Below, one piece after another: positions 19,317 through 29,600 of a stretch of 64,000 nt of DNA. How positions within the stretch are numbered: the stretch's first letter is position 1; every line of letters begins with the position of its first letter. Under the pieces are notes generated by a model. That model was not told the origin of the DNA, ran no database searches, and worked only from the letters and a program-made list of their open reading frames with translations. Location: contig NZ_LAVS01000096.1 in the NCBI RefSeq assembly GCF_000986865.1, positions 62,001-126,000 of the forward strand, in the 5' to 3' direction. The position numbers and the translations under genes were made by a program. Source of the stretch: Rheinheimera mesophila (lineage in GTDB: Bacteria; Pseudomonadota; Gammaproteobacteria; Enterobacterales; Alteromonadaceae).

Positions 19317-20312
19317 ATGTTTGCCCCTAGCCCTTTTAATAAAGTACTGCGGTTGGCTTTTGGTGCCAGTCTCGGTTTACTGCTGGCAAAACTGACAAAC
19401 TCCGATCAATGGGGAGTATTTTTTACTATCAGTCCGGTGTTGTTATTAGGCCTGATCCCACGCCTGACCCCTTTTGTCGTGCTGCAATACTGCACCGCCA
19501 ATTTACTGGCTGGCGCTATGGTGCTGTTGTACAGCTGGCTTGGTGCTTTAAGTGCGGTGATGAGCTTACTGGTATTTGTGTATTTTCTCTGGTTATTCCG
19601 CCTGATGGCCAAAGGCACGCTGTTTGTCTTTGCTGCTATTGCTATTATCAATGGCAGTATCTTTTTGCATTTTGCCAGCTACCCCAGCATGGATCCGGGC
19701 CAGATGCTGAGCAATGCCTTAGTGGCTGTGCTGATGGCGTTGCTGATAGCAGGCACTATGATTGGGCTCTTTCCAGTTCCGGAGCAGCCAATCCAACTGC
19801 CTCCGGCGAAAGCAGCGCTTGAGCAGCAGCAACAAAGCCTGGTGGCTGCTTCTTTGGCGACCTTATCTTTTGTGGTATTCCAACTGCTGGATTTGCAGGA
19901 CTCTCTGTCCGCTCAGGCCAGCAGTATACTGATCCTGCTTCCCATGAGTTTCACTGGCATAGTGCAAGCTGGCCTAAAGCGGGCGTCAGGAGTTTTGCTG
20001 GGATCGGCTTATGCCATCGCAGCTCAGGTGCTGTTATACGACAACTATCAGCACTTGCCATTAACCTTACTGGCGTTCTTTTTTGGCTTGTTAATTTTCG
20101 CCAGAGCACAACAACTGGAAGGGCCCGGCTCCGGAGTGGCGTTTGGCGGCATGACCACTATGGCCATTATCTTTGGTCAGTATGTAAAACCGGATCAGGA
20201 TTTAATCTACAGCGCATTGTATCGGATAAGCTCCGTCAGTATAGCGGTGGTCATCACTCTGGTGCTGGCGACCTTGCTGTATCTGCCATTGGAAAGAAAA
20301 AGCCCCGCTTAA
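19317..20312 (+). CDS. DUF2955/FUSC-like inner-membrane exporter subunit
   Basis: A 331-residue protein with two blocks of hydrophobic helices (about 10-155 and 180-325), each starting with a similar pattern. This fits DUF2955 within the aromatic-acid exporter/fusaric acid resistance clan, in a half-size form compared with AaeB. It starts 17 bp after the HlyD stop. With that adaptor it likely exports an organic acid or drug; the substrate cannot be read from sequence. A terminator overlaps its stop codon. Confidence 0.75.
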   Translation: MFAPSPFNKVLRLAFGASLGLLLAKLTNSDQWGVFFTISPVLLLGLIPRLTPFVVLQYCTANLLAGAMVLLYSWLGALSAVMSLLVFVYFLWLFRLMAKGTLFVFAAIAIINGSIFLHFASYPSMDPGQMLSNALVAVLMALLIAGTMIGLFPVPEQPIQLPPAKAALEQQQQSLVAASLATLSFVVFQLLDLQDSLSAQASSILILLPMSFTGIVQAGLKRASGVLLGSAYAIAAQVLLYDNYQHLPLTLLAFFFGLLIFARAQQLEGPGSGVAFGGMTTMAIIFGQYVKPDQDLIYSALYRISSVSIAVVITLVLATLLYLPLERKSPA

Positions 20313-20328
20313 ATCACGGGGCTTTTTT
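20300..20328 (+). terminator. intrinsic terminator of the MarR-HlyD-DUF2955 operon
   Basis: Stem aagccccg / cggggctt (8 bp, loop 9 nt) followed by TTTT. The left arm includes the last codons of the DUF2955 gene, and the stop codon lies in the loop. Confidence 0.85.
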
Positions 20329-20346
20329 CAGATCAGAACCTGAAGT

Positions 20347-21108
20347 CTATTCAGCTTTGTCTTCCGTCATGGCTTTATGCAGTTTCACCGCATTACGGCC
20401 TTTACGCATACGGATATTGATCATCTCTACCGCCACAGAGAATGCCATAGCAAAATAGATGTAACCTTTTGGCACATGCACATCAAAACCTTCAATCATT
20501 AACGTGACACCGACCAAAATCAGGAAAGATAATGCCAGTACCTTAATCGATGGATGCGCATCAACAAAGTCTCCAATAGATTTAGCGGCGAACATCATCA
20601 CTAATACTGCAGCGATAATAGCAATAGCCATAATCTCAATCTGATTCACCAGACCCACGGCTGTGATCACTGAATCCAACGAGAACACTATATCTAAAAT
20701 AGCAATCTGGATTAGTACCATAAACAGGTTATTCGCAACCACTTTAGGGCCCGCATTTTCTTCCTCGTCGGCACCTTCCAGACTGTGGTGTATCTCCTGA
20801 GTGGATTTTGCTAACAGGAATAAACCACCCCCTATTAAGATCACATCACGGCCTGAAATTTCATTACCAAGCACGGTAAACCAGGTTTCTGTTAACCCCA
20901 TCACCCAGGAAATAGAAAATAATAAAGCCAGACGGGCAAACATAGCTAAACCCAATCCCATACGGCGGGCAAAAGCACGCTGATGTTCAGGCAAGCGTCC
21001 GACCAAAATAGATAAAAAGATAATATTGTCTATACCTAAGACAATTTCTAAAGCCGCCAGAGTTCCCAACGCAATCCAGGCCTCAGGACTGGCGATCCAT
21101 TCAAACAT
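20347..21108 (-). CDS. TerC-family integral membrane protein (YgdQ-like)
   Basis: A 253-residue protein with about seven transmembrane helices. The conserved acidic motifs LEIVLGIDNIIFLSIL (about 20-35) and LDIVFSLDSVITAVGL (about 140-155) are the two metal-site repeats of the TerC superfamily. Relatives include YgdQ/YkoY and the manganese exporters MeeY/MeeF, so export of Mn2+ is a reasonable guess. No yybP-ykoY-type riboswitch is visible upstream, where only 49 bp separate it from the next leftward gene. Confidence 0.85.
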   Translation of the reverse strand: MFEWIASPEAWIALGTLAALEIVLGIDNIIFLSILVGRLPEHQRAFARRMGLGLAMFARLALLFSISWVMGLTETWFTVLGNEISGRDVILIGGGLFLLAKSTQEIHHSLEGADEEENAGPKVVANNLFMVLIQIAILDIVFSLDSVITAVGLVNQIEIMAIAIIAAVLVMMFAAKSIGDFVDAHPSIKVLALSFLILVGVTLMIEGFDVHVPKGYIYFAMAFSVAVEMINIRMRKGRNAVKLHKAMTEDKAE

Positions 21109-21157
21109 ATCAAGTTCCTATTGGTTTTAATTCACTGCTGCTAGTGTAGCGACTTTA

Positions 21158-21970
21158 TTAGTGAATTTCAGCTTTAACCTGTTGGCTAACTGGCAATGTG
21201 GGCAGTTGTTCTCTGTATTCCACCAGAGCATAACGCTGTTTTAACTGCTGGATTTGATCCTGCTGTTCGATCAGAAACTGATTAAAACGCCGAATTTGCT
21301 CCGGATGTTTTTGACTGGACAAATGAAAGGCCAGATTACTGAAAGGTAAATGCTCGGCCATCACCAAAGCGCCGGGCAGTTTCATTTGCTCAAGATGATA
21401 CAGAGCAACATTGTATTCAACATTGGCCGCGTCCACCCTATGCCGAATAGTCATACGCAAGGCCGATTCAGCGTCGGGCACATCCAAAATAGTAAACTTA
21501 TAGTGCTTTTTCAGTTTCATCCAAAGCGTCGGCGAAAAGCCATGAATATTGGCCAGTACTTTAAATTCAGACAATCTCATCTGCTGCTTGTGCGGCAACA
21601 CCATAGTGGCTCCCAGGGTATAGATCACCGGAGCGCTGTAATATTTAGTGATCTGTTCATCCACACCTAAATGCGGCTGCCAAGCTTTGTTATCCGGATA
21701 AACAAAGTCCGTCAACTCAACGGAGTCTTTGTATAAACGTTTCACAGGCAGAGCTTTAAACACAAATTTATCGCCACTCCACTGGCTGTAAAGCTGCATT
21801 AAATCAAAGAAATAACCTCTGGGCTGAGCTGATTTAAAATCGTAATGTGGGTAATAGTCCAACTGCTCTATGCCTATGACATAGGTTTTAGCCTGCAGAC
21901 TCCAGCACAAACAGAAACCGCACAACATGGTCAATACAAAGCGCATCAGACTGTAGTTTTTTTCACACAT
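21158..21970 (-). CDS. periplasmic solute-binding-like protein at the end of the signalling operon
   Basis: A 270-residue protein with a signal peptide (cleavage near SLQAKT) and the pattern of family 3 extracellular solute-binding proteins. The order is an early strand (YVIGIEQLDYYPHY), a middle hinge region and a late VEYNVALYHLEQM. No transporter permease is adjacent, so it is more likely a sensor or accessory protein than part of an ABC importer. It starts 12 bp after the HD-GYP stop and is the last of seven leftward genes. An inner ATG at 21946 is an alternative start; the first is preceded by GGATAG. Confidence 0.65.
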   Translation of the reverse strand: MCEKNYSLMRFVLTMLCGFCLCWSLQAKTYVIGIEQLDYYPHYDFKSAQPRGYFFDLMQLYSQWSGDKFVFKALPVKRLYKDSVELTDFVYPDNKAWQPHLGVDEQITKYYSAPVIYTLGATMVLPHKQQMRLSEFKVLANIHGFSPTLWMKLKKHYKFTILDVPDAESALRMTIRHRVDAANVEYNVALYHLEQMKLPGALVMAEHLPFSNLAFHLSSQKHPEQIRRFNQFLIEQQDQIQQLKQRYALVEYREQLPTLPVSQQVKAEIH

Positions 21971-21982
21971 ACGGCTATCCGG

Positions 21983-23611
21983 CTATTTCATGGCATAACG
22001 CTGCTCTGGAGGCAGGTAACCAGGAATACGGCTGTGATCAATCTTATCTATTTGTCCGGGTTTTAAAAATTGCTCTGCGTACTGCAAATAGACTTTTCGT
22101 TCGATAAAAATATCAAACAGATCCGGATCTATATGCTGGTTTTCTTTCATCCGGCCCATAATAGCTAAACATTCACTCAGAGGTTTGCCCTCTTTATAAG
22201 GCCGATCGGACGCCGTTAAGGCTTCAAAAATGTCTGCGATTGCCATCATACGGGCGGGTATCGACATTTGATCTTTTGTCAGCCCTTTAGGGTAGCCGGT
22301 GCCATCCATTTTTTCGTGATGCCCGCAGGCAAACTCTGGCACTCTTTGCAGATGTTTGGGGAAAGGCAAAGACTCCAGCATATCGACAGTGACATCCATA
22401 TGCCGATTGATGATCTGCCTTTCCTCAGGTGTTAAGGTACCGCGGGCTATGCTCAGATTATAGATTTCGTTGTCCGACAGCAAATTCTGCGCTGTTCCTG
22501 CAATACAAATTTGGGTCTGGCGGCCAAAATCAGCCACTTTTTGCTGATCCGTCTTATCCATAAATTCACCACCAATATTGGCTTTTCGCAGGAATTCACG
22601 CCCGGCATCCAAGGCGGCTAAGCCTTCCGCCAGTTGTTGCTGTAACAAGTTCACCTGAGCCTGATCCTGCTGGTGAGACGCAAGATACAGAGGTCCGGCA
22701 AAACGCAGCTCTAAGTCCCGCCTGGCAATTTCTATTTTGGCGTCCACCAGCTCTATCCGATCAAAAATAGTCTGTAACTTACTGGCTTTATCCATCACAT
22801 ATTCTGGAGTGGCAATTTTACCGCAGTCGTGCAGCCAGCCTGCCACACTTAACTCATGCCGATCGGCCTCCGTCAGTTTAAAATCAGCTAAAGGTCCGCT
22901 GTTATGACTGTGCACCGCATCAGCCAGCATCATCGTCAGTTCAGGAACCCGCTTGCAGTGTCCGCCTGTATAAGGTGATTTTTCATCTATCGCTTTAGCA
23001 ATCAGACGCGCGATGCCCTGAAATAACTCCTCCATATTTTCAATCAATTGTTTGTTCGTCAGTGCCACAGCCGCTAACGAAGCCAAAGAACGCACCAATT
23101 CCATCTGCTGGGCGGGGAAAGCGCTCACTTTGCCATCTACCGTGGCATTAATCAGCTGCAAGACGCCATTGAGTTCACCTTCGTGATTTTTCATCGGCAC
23201 AGTCAGCACAGACTGGGTACGGTAACCCGTACGCAAGTCCATACTGCGCGCCGCACTTAAATCGTATTGCTGACAGGCATAAACGTCGGGAATATGGATC
23301 ATGTCACCTTCAGCCGCAGCGATGGCCACAATAGCGTGTTGGTTTACCTGGCCCTCTTTATAAATCGGAATAGCCGGAAAAGGGATAGGCTCCCCAGAAC
23401 TACCGCCCATGTACAAATTCAGCGAATTGTTGATTAAGGTCTCAAACTTCAGACTTTTGTCTGCGGTCACCGAATAAATAGTGCCACCATCAGCCTGAGT
23501 TAAGGTTTGAGCACTGGTTAAAATGCGCTCGAGCAGACGAGTTGTATTTCTCTCTACCGATAACGAAATACTGATATCGATCAGATGCTGCAATACTGAA
23601 GGTTCAGTCAT
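21983..23611 (-). CDS. GAF plus HD-GYP protein, predicted c-di-GMP phosphodiesterase
   Basis: A 542-residue cytoplasmic protein. A GAF domain covers about 10-190. The HD-GYP domain follows, with HD at 261-262 in WLHDCGKIATPEY and HHEKMDGTGYP at 431-441. Both metal-binding motifs look complete, so it should hydrolyse c-di-GMP. Between them is an unusually long insert (about 281-395) of charged helical sequence not found in compact HD-GYP domains. It starts 18 bp after the cyclase stop, which suggests that cyclic nucleotide and c-di-GMP levels are set by one transcript. The GAF ligand is unknown and could be a cyclic nucleotide. Confidence 0.85.
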   Translation of the reverse strand: MTEPSVLQHLIDISISLSVERNTTRLLERILTSAQTLTQADGGTIYSVTADKSLKFETLINNSLNLYMGGSSGEPIPFPAIPIYKEGQVNQHAIVAIAAAEGDMIHIPDVYACQQYDLSAARSMDLRTGYRTQSVLTVPMKNHEGELNGVLQLINATVDGKVSAFPAQQMELVRSLASLAAVALTNKQLIENMEELFQGIARLIAKAIDEKSPYTGGHCKRVPELTMMLADAVHSHNSGPLADFKLTEADRHELSVAGWLHDCGKIATPEYVMDKASKLQTIFDRIELVDAKIEIARRDLELRFAGPLYLASHQQDQAQVNLLQQQLAEGLAALDAGREFLRKANIGGEFMDKTDQQKVADFGRQTQICIAGTAQNLLSDNEIYNLSIARGTLTPEERQIINRHMDVTVDMLESLPFPKHLQRVPEFACGHHEKMDGTGYPKGLTKDQMSIPARMMAIADIFEALTASDRPYKEGKPLSECLAIMGRMKENQHIDPDLFDIFIERKVYLQYAEQFLKPGQIDKIDHSRIPGYLPPEQRYAMK

Positions 23612-23629
23612 TATATTTCACTACCCTTA

Positions 23630-25837
23630 CTACTTTTCTGCATGAGTATAGACGCCATCCCAATCTGTACCAGTAGGATGACGACGGTAATAGTCTGTCC
23701 GCTCCAGATAAATACGGTATAACTGATGCGCTGAGCTTTGTTGTAACGCGCGCCACAGCGCTTCGGCTTGCTGCCAGCGCTGCTGAAAATACAGTGACAG
23801 CGCCTGCTCATGCTGCTGCCAGGCCGCAACCAAAGCTGGGTTACTCAAAAACTCAGGGCTCAGCGGCTCGTAAATCGTCACTGCTGAAGTCTTTCCTTTC
23901 ACTCTGACTTTATCTACGGTGCGAAAACTCATGTTCTGGCAATGCTGTACTGTGGTTTCGCTGACTAAAAACCGTACGCCATAATACTTGGTCAGGCTTT
24001 CTAGGCGAGACCCTAAATTCACTGCATCTCCCAGCACAGTATAGGCCCGACGATATTCTGATCCCATGTCGCCGACGTTCATTTCGCCTGTGTTGACGCC
24101 AACGCCGATATCAAGGGCAGGTAAAGCCTCCTGAACAAATGTTTTGCTCAGTTCATCGGTAATTCTCAACATAGAAAACCCTGCTTTTACCGCCAGCTCA
24201 GCATGAGCTTTTACGTCCAAAGGCGCATTCCAGAACGCCATCACCATATCGCCAACGTATTTATCTATGGTGCCCTGATGTTCAAAAATAGTTTTAGTAA
24301 CAGGTGAAAAGTAGCGGTTCAACAGAGATTTTAGTTCTGTTGCAGATAGCTGTTCAGACAAGGTGGTAAAGCCCCGTATATCTGCAAACAATACTGACAT
24401 TTCTTTTCGTTTTCCCTCCAGACTTATACTTTCGGGATGATTCAGCATTTCATCGATATGGGCAGGAGGCACGTACTGATCAAACATAGATTTAATCCGG
24501 GCTTTTTGTTGGGACGCGCCGAAGAAACCATAGATCAAATTCAGTAAAGTTAGCCCCAGGATCAGCAGCAAACTGGAGGTCAGAGGCAAATCCAACTTCA
24601 ACACATGCCAACTGTAGATATTGCCTGCCAAAGTCAGTATCACCAAACTGCCTCCGGTCAAAGCCAGACTGACAGGGCCTAACACCGGAAACAGCAGACT
24701 CATCAAAGTCCCCAGCACCACTAAAAATAAAAAAACCAAAGCTTCGGCCCAATCCGGGTGGGCATGCAACAGGTGCGGATAAATTAATCCCTCAAACACA
24801 TTGGCATGCACCTCAACTCCGGGGTATTGCACGCCAACAGGTGTAGACCGCAGATCGGCATGTCCTACCGCTGAGGTACCAACAAAAACCACGGCGTCTT
24901 GGAACAGTGTTTTGTCTACAGTCCCCTGTACCGCATCGACCGCTGAGACATAAGGAAAGCTCCGTGCTGGTCCACGATAAGGGATCAAAACTCTGCCATA
25001 TAAGTCGGTATTAATACGGCTGTTACCTACTGTCACTCCTACTATGCTGTTCATCTGCGACAAAACCGCTGTCTCAACCTTCAACTCTTGTGCAAGAGCA
25101 TATAAACGCGCGGCCTCCAGCGCCAGAGATGGATACACCTGATCCTGATAGCGGATCAGTAATGCAGCCTGACGGATAAAACCGTCCGGATCAGGGGATG
25201 AATTAATAAAACCTGTGCCTGCACTTTGACCTTGCAATACAGCCGTATTCGCTACATAGCCGGCAAACGGGCTGACAGAACTTTGCCGGGCCGGAGAGTC
25301 CAACACGACATAAGTTTCAGGCAACTGACCCACAGCCAGTTGGTCCTGCTGAAATAAAAAACCTAATACCACATCTTTATTTTCAAGGCTGGCAGCAAAC
25401 TGCTGGTCGGCATCAAGCTGCGGCGCTATCCGCTGCAACTCAGCCGCAGCTTCAGAAGATAAGTGCTGCTGACCAGACTGCAACACTTGCTGTGCCGGGT
25501 TGCGTTCTGGCTCAGAAAAAATCACATCAAAAGCCACCACTGACGCACCTGCCGCAGTTAGTTGCTCCACCATCTGCGCAAGAATTTGACGACTCCATGG
25601 CCAGCGGCCTAATTGCTTCAGACTTTTTTCATCGATATCGACGATCACCACAGGTAGCTCTGTCACTTCTCTGAACGGCAACATCAGTTTTAACCGACTG
25701 TCATACAACAAGCCGTCCAGTCGTTTTAACACAGACTGCGCGGAGTACACTGCACTGAGCTGAGCCAGCACCAGCACAGCACTGAACAGCAGGCCACAGA
25801 CTATGATCCATTGATGACGCCGCCAATACCTCAGCAC
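23630..25837 (-). CDS. CHASE2-domain class III adenylate cyclase
   Basis: A 735-residue membrane sensor. TM1 is at about 12-30, a periplasmic CHASE2 domain at about 36-355, three further TM helices lie between 365 and 440, and the cyclase domain covers about 475-650. Metal ligands Asp486 (VLFADIRGF) and Asp530 (DKYVGDMV) are present. The adenine-selecting Lys526 is present, and Thr600 sits where AC enzymes have Asp, so ATP rather than GTP is expected. Transition-state Asn607 and Arg611 are present in DAVNLGSRLE. The start is GTG, inside the end of the MBL-hydrolase gene, preceded by GGTGGAG; the genes overlap by 7 bp and are probably translationally coupled. It likely makes cAMP in response to a periplasmic signal. 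Confidence 0.88.
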   Translation of the reverse strand: MLRYWRRHQWIIVCGLLFSAVLVLAQLSAVYSAQSVLKRLDGLLYDSRLKLMLPFREVTELPVVIVDIDEKSLKQLGRWPWSRQILAQMVEQLTAAGASVVAFDVIFSEPERNPAQQVLQSGQQHLSSEAAAELQRIAPQLDADQQFAASLENKDVVLGFLFQQDQLAVGQLPETYVVLDSPARQSSVSPFAGYVANTAVLQGQSAGTGFINSSPDPDGFIRQAALLIRYQDQVYPSLALEAARLYALAQELKVETAVLSQMNSIVGVTVGNSRINTDLYGRVLIPYRGPARSFPYVSAVDAVQGTVDKTLFQDAVVFVGTSAVGHADLRSTPVGVQYPGVEVHANVFEGLIYPHLLHAHPDWAEALVFLFLVVLGTLMSLLFPVLGPVSLALTGGSLVILTLAGNIYSWHVLKLDLPLTSSLLLILGLTLLNLIYGFFGASQQKARIKSMFDQYVPPAHIDEMLNHPESISLEGKRKEMSVLFADIRGFTTLSEQLSATELKSLLNRYFSPVTKTIFEHQGTIDKYVGDMVMAFWNAPLDVKAHAELAVKAGFSMLRITDELSKTFVQEALPALDIGVGVNTGEMNVGDMGSEYRRAYTVLGDAVNLGSRLESLTKYYGVRFLVSETTVQHCQNMSFRTVDKVRVKGKTSAVTIYEPLSPEFLSNPALVAAWQQHEQALSLYFQQRWQQAEALWRALQQSSAHQLYRIYLERTDYYRRHPTGTDWDGVYTHAEK

Positions 25838-26646
25838 CAGAGCTCCACCCCTTCTTTGGCCATCACAATTTCAGGTTGCTGATGACTCAAGTCTTGCGCA
25901 AGCTGATCCAACTGCTGGTCTGTCCGAGCCGGATCATGACTGAAAATCACCAGCTTTTTCACTTTGGCGTCCTGAGCCAGAGCGACGGCCTGACTGACCA
26001 GCGAATGGCCCCACCCCAGCTTGTAAGGCATATCAGCGTCCAGATACTGGCCATCGTGGATCAGCACGTCCACCCCGGCCACGAAGTCCAGCCACTGCGC
26101 TCTGGAGGTAAATTCCTGTTGTGGAGGAAAAAGTTCATTATCCGTGACATAAGCCATAGCTTGTCCATCTGCACTGATCCGGTATGCACTGCCAGAACCA
26201 GGATGATTGAGGCAGCAGCGTTGAATAAAAAAATCGCCCAAGTGCCACTGATCCGCGTCTTGCGGAGTAATAAGGACTCGTGATGGCAGTTGCTCTGGCG
26301 CCACCGGGAAAAACTCACCGGACATTTGCCTTAAAATAGCGTCATGCTCTGCGTTTAACGTCTTGCCGGGAATAATACGAATTTGACGCCCCGGCTGATA
26401 AGCAGGTGCAAAAAAAGGAAAGCCCTGGATATGGTCCCAGTGGTTATGGCTAAGCAGGAGCACCAGCTCTTCGCGACCAGTCGCCAACTCTTGCCCCAGC
26501 AGCCTGATGCCAGTCCCGGCATCAAGAATCAACTGCTGACCACTTTGACTGGTCAGCAGTACACAAGGGGTATTGCCACCATAACCTTGTGTATCAACTC
26601 CGGGAGTCGGAATTGAGCCACGTACCCCATAGAATTTAATTTGCAT
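25831..26646 (-). CDS. MBL-fold metallohydrolase, candidate cyclic-nucleotide phosphodiesterase
   Basis: A 271-residue metallo-beta-lactamase-fold protein without a signal peptide. It opens with MQIKFYGVRGSIPTPG, includes GGNTPCVLL, and has metal motif HNHWDH at residues 67-72. A later Asp lies in VTDNE and a His in FSHDP. This subgroup is close to PhnP and RNase Z-like phosphodiesterases. Its gene overlaps the start of the adenylate cyclase gene, so removal of the cyclase product is an attractive role, but that is inferred from position only. It begins 9 bp after the stop of the giant lipoprotein gene. Confidence 0.75.
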   Translation of the reverse strand: MQIKFYGVRGSIPTPGVDTQGYGGNTPCVLLTSQSGQQLILDAGTGIRLLGQELATGREELVLLLSHNHWDHIQGFPFFAPAYQPGRQIRIIPGKTLNAEHDAILRQMSGEFFPVAPEQLPSRVLITPQDADQWHLGDFFIQRCCLNHPGSGSAYRISADGQAMAYVTDNELFPPQQEFTSRAQWLDFVAGVDVLIHDGQYLDADMPYKLGWGHSLVSQAVALAQDAKVKKLVIFSHDPARTDQQLDQLAQDLSHQQPEIVMAKEGVELWC

Positions 26647-26655
26647 AATGACCCA

Positions 26656-29600
26656 CTAAATAGGGTTCGACTGATACAACAGGTACTGCCGTAACGTCGC
26701 ACTGTAACCACCATTGCTGTAAAAACTCCAACCAAGCGTCACCTTGCTGCTGGTTAGCTCCAAAAATAAATCAGCATCGAAACTAAGACCGTTGAACTGG
26801 TAAGCCCCATAGGTTGGAGAGTCGGGTTCGAACGCTGGATCCCAGCGGCCAACCTCACTACCACTGCCGTCTAACAGTACTCGTCCGACCCAGGCATTGA
26901 CACCATAACGTCCAGCCATCAGTAATCTGCCTGAGGGATCAACATGAATAGCATTGATTTCCAAATCGACAGCAAGCTGATCGCTGAAGCTGTCAAATAC
27001 CTTTGGTGCCCCAAAGTTGAAAGAGGCATCTGTTGAGCCATCTTGCTCCAGTCGATACAAATAATAGGCCTGATCCCCTTCATAATTTTTCGATAGTGCA
27101 AAGACTAAATGTCGTCCAGCGTCAAAATCCATGGCATTGAGGTATTCAGAATATTTGGTCTGATCATTGCTGTTATCAACCAGATTCATCAGGCTATACC
27201 CCTGAGCAGAGTCGCCAAACGTTTCAGTGGGACTATTGGTTGCATTCATCAGCAGCCCTGCATGATTAAAGCGGGCAACGTAGAGCCTGGGATCGGCCAT
27301 GAGCTTGTATTGACCTGCGATGACCAGACTATTATCCACCGGGTCCAATTTCATTTGACTGAGCCTTTCTTCAGTCTGAGCGTTGGTATCTATTTCAGTA
27401 AATAAGGTGAAGCCTGCCGCTGAAGAACCAAAGTTACCGACATCCAATGAGCCGTCTGGATTAAATTGCAACAAGGCGATATCAAAATTATCCTGATACT
27501 GACTGTACTCAGCTCCAACCACTAAATGACCATCAGCCTTGAGCTGTAAATGTAATGCCGATGATCTGTTGTAACTACCAAGGTGGTCTGGAATCAAATC
27601 CACTATGCCGCCAGCAAAGCCCTGATCGACAGAACCATATTGATCTAATCTTGCGACAAAACCAATCTGGTCATTATTTGTATCCAGACCAGCGCCTGCC
27701 ACATAGAACTGATTCGAACCTGCTTCCAAAATTGTATTCACGGTCATCTGGTTCAGTTGGTCATCCGCCAGCAGTACCAGACCGTGATTACCAAAACTCT
27801 GATCCAACGCGCCACTTGAGGTAAGTCTGCCGACAAAAGCCTGCTGGTAGTAGCCATTCAAATAAGAGTAACTGTAGCCATAAAACAATGTTTTATTCAC
27901 CTGACTGCCTAGCATTAACCTACGACTTCCAAGCAGAGTATCACTGCTAAAACCTGCATTAAACCAGCGTTGGCCATCCGCAGAAAATGTTGTATCGGCC
28001 ACCAGCGTGGTCGGTTGATATTTACCTACCCAGTTAAAACTCACAGTTCCAACAGCACCGTAATTCGGATGGCTGAACTGTTGTAGTAACCAGAGGCTGT
28101 CACCCGTACTATGCAGATCTACGATATCGAACTGCCCTTCGGCGACGAGAGGTTGGTCTTGTATGAACTGTCCCGTCAAATCATATTGACTGACAGAAAC
28201 CGGAACGTTATTTGCAGTTTCTGTGCTGGCCAACATATAAATCCCGGTTGCATCGATAGCCAGAGCTTTGTAATACAAAGGGTTACCGGCGTTGCCATTG
28301 ACCTTTGTATAGCCTGAGTGGCTACCAAACGTAGGATCAAGCTCTCCGGTCTCAGTCAGTTTGAACAACAACCCATCAGGGCTTGCAGGAGCAGAAGACT
28401 CGGTAACAGTGCCAATCAGGTACAATTCATCGTTGTACAGCTCAGCGTCATAAGCAACAGAACCAGCTAACGCAAAATCATACTGTTTGTATCCGGCGCA
28501 AACCGGGGGCATAGCAGTATCACAGCCAAAGGTTGTAGTATCAGGATGAAAAGAAGACGAGAAACGAGCCACTGTAATAAAACCAGCAGACGACTGCCCC
28601 ACGGCATAATAGTTATGACCAGAGTCCTGTCGTACCAGATCAAACTGTACCAAACTACTTAGCGTACTGGTCCAGCCGGTCTGGTAACCGGAATCCGCAA
28701 ACTCAAATAAGAAAGCTCTGCCATCTTTACGACCAGCAACGACATAATGACCAAGATGGTTCAATACAAGGTCAGTAGCATGTACATCTGCAGTGTCACA
28801 AGGAGTGAATTCACACAGCACATAGCCCTGTAAATTACCAAAATCGTTGTCCAAAGAGCCGTCCTGATTCAGCTTGATCAGATAGAAACCTGAATCAGTG
28901 TTTTCACTATAGTTTGCCAGCACGACCAGTTCGTTGCTGCTGGTTAATACAGCAGCAACAGCCTGCTCAGTGCTGTAGACGGAAAGTATCTTACTCCTGA
29001 ATACCCCTTTGTCGGCGTAAGCAGAATCGATGGAACCATCTGCATTCAATCGGGCAACGAAAATCTCCGGTCCTGAAGAGTTGACGACTGTGCCCAGTAT
29101 CAGGCTACGACCGTCGCTCAGTGGAATGATCTGCGCCGGTTCGTTGTATTCACCGCTGAGCATCAGGTCCAGGATTAGATTTGAACCACTGGCAAAACCT
29201 GTGTCTGGGATAACTGTCGTTTCTTCGACCTGAGCTGCTATCACAGTGATCACCACAGTCGCAGTATCTACCAGATTGGTATCACTATTTTCGGTGACTT
29301 TGACCACCAAACTGTAAGACGCTGTACTGCCGGCATCAAGCAAGGACGAATTCACTACGGTAATAACACCGCCAGCACCTATAGCAAATACGGCGTCCTG
29401 ATTGCCCGCTATGATCTCGTAACTGTAATTCCCTGGGTCGATGTCATTAAGTGTCAGTGTTAAAACCGGCTGTAAATCGGCATAGTCATCTGAAATGGTC
29501 ACTGCAGCATCCTGCAAAGATGGTGGGTCATTAACAGGAGAAATATTCAACTCCACCTGAGCATCTGATGTTTCAGTGCCCTGCGTCAGACGATAAGTGA

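Noticed and set aside
23611-23829. A 72-codon minus-strand reading frame between cyclase and HD-GYP genes
   Set aside because: It is a frame-shifted shadow of the cyclase C-terminus.
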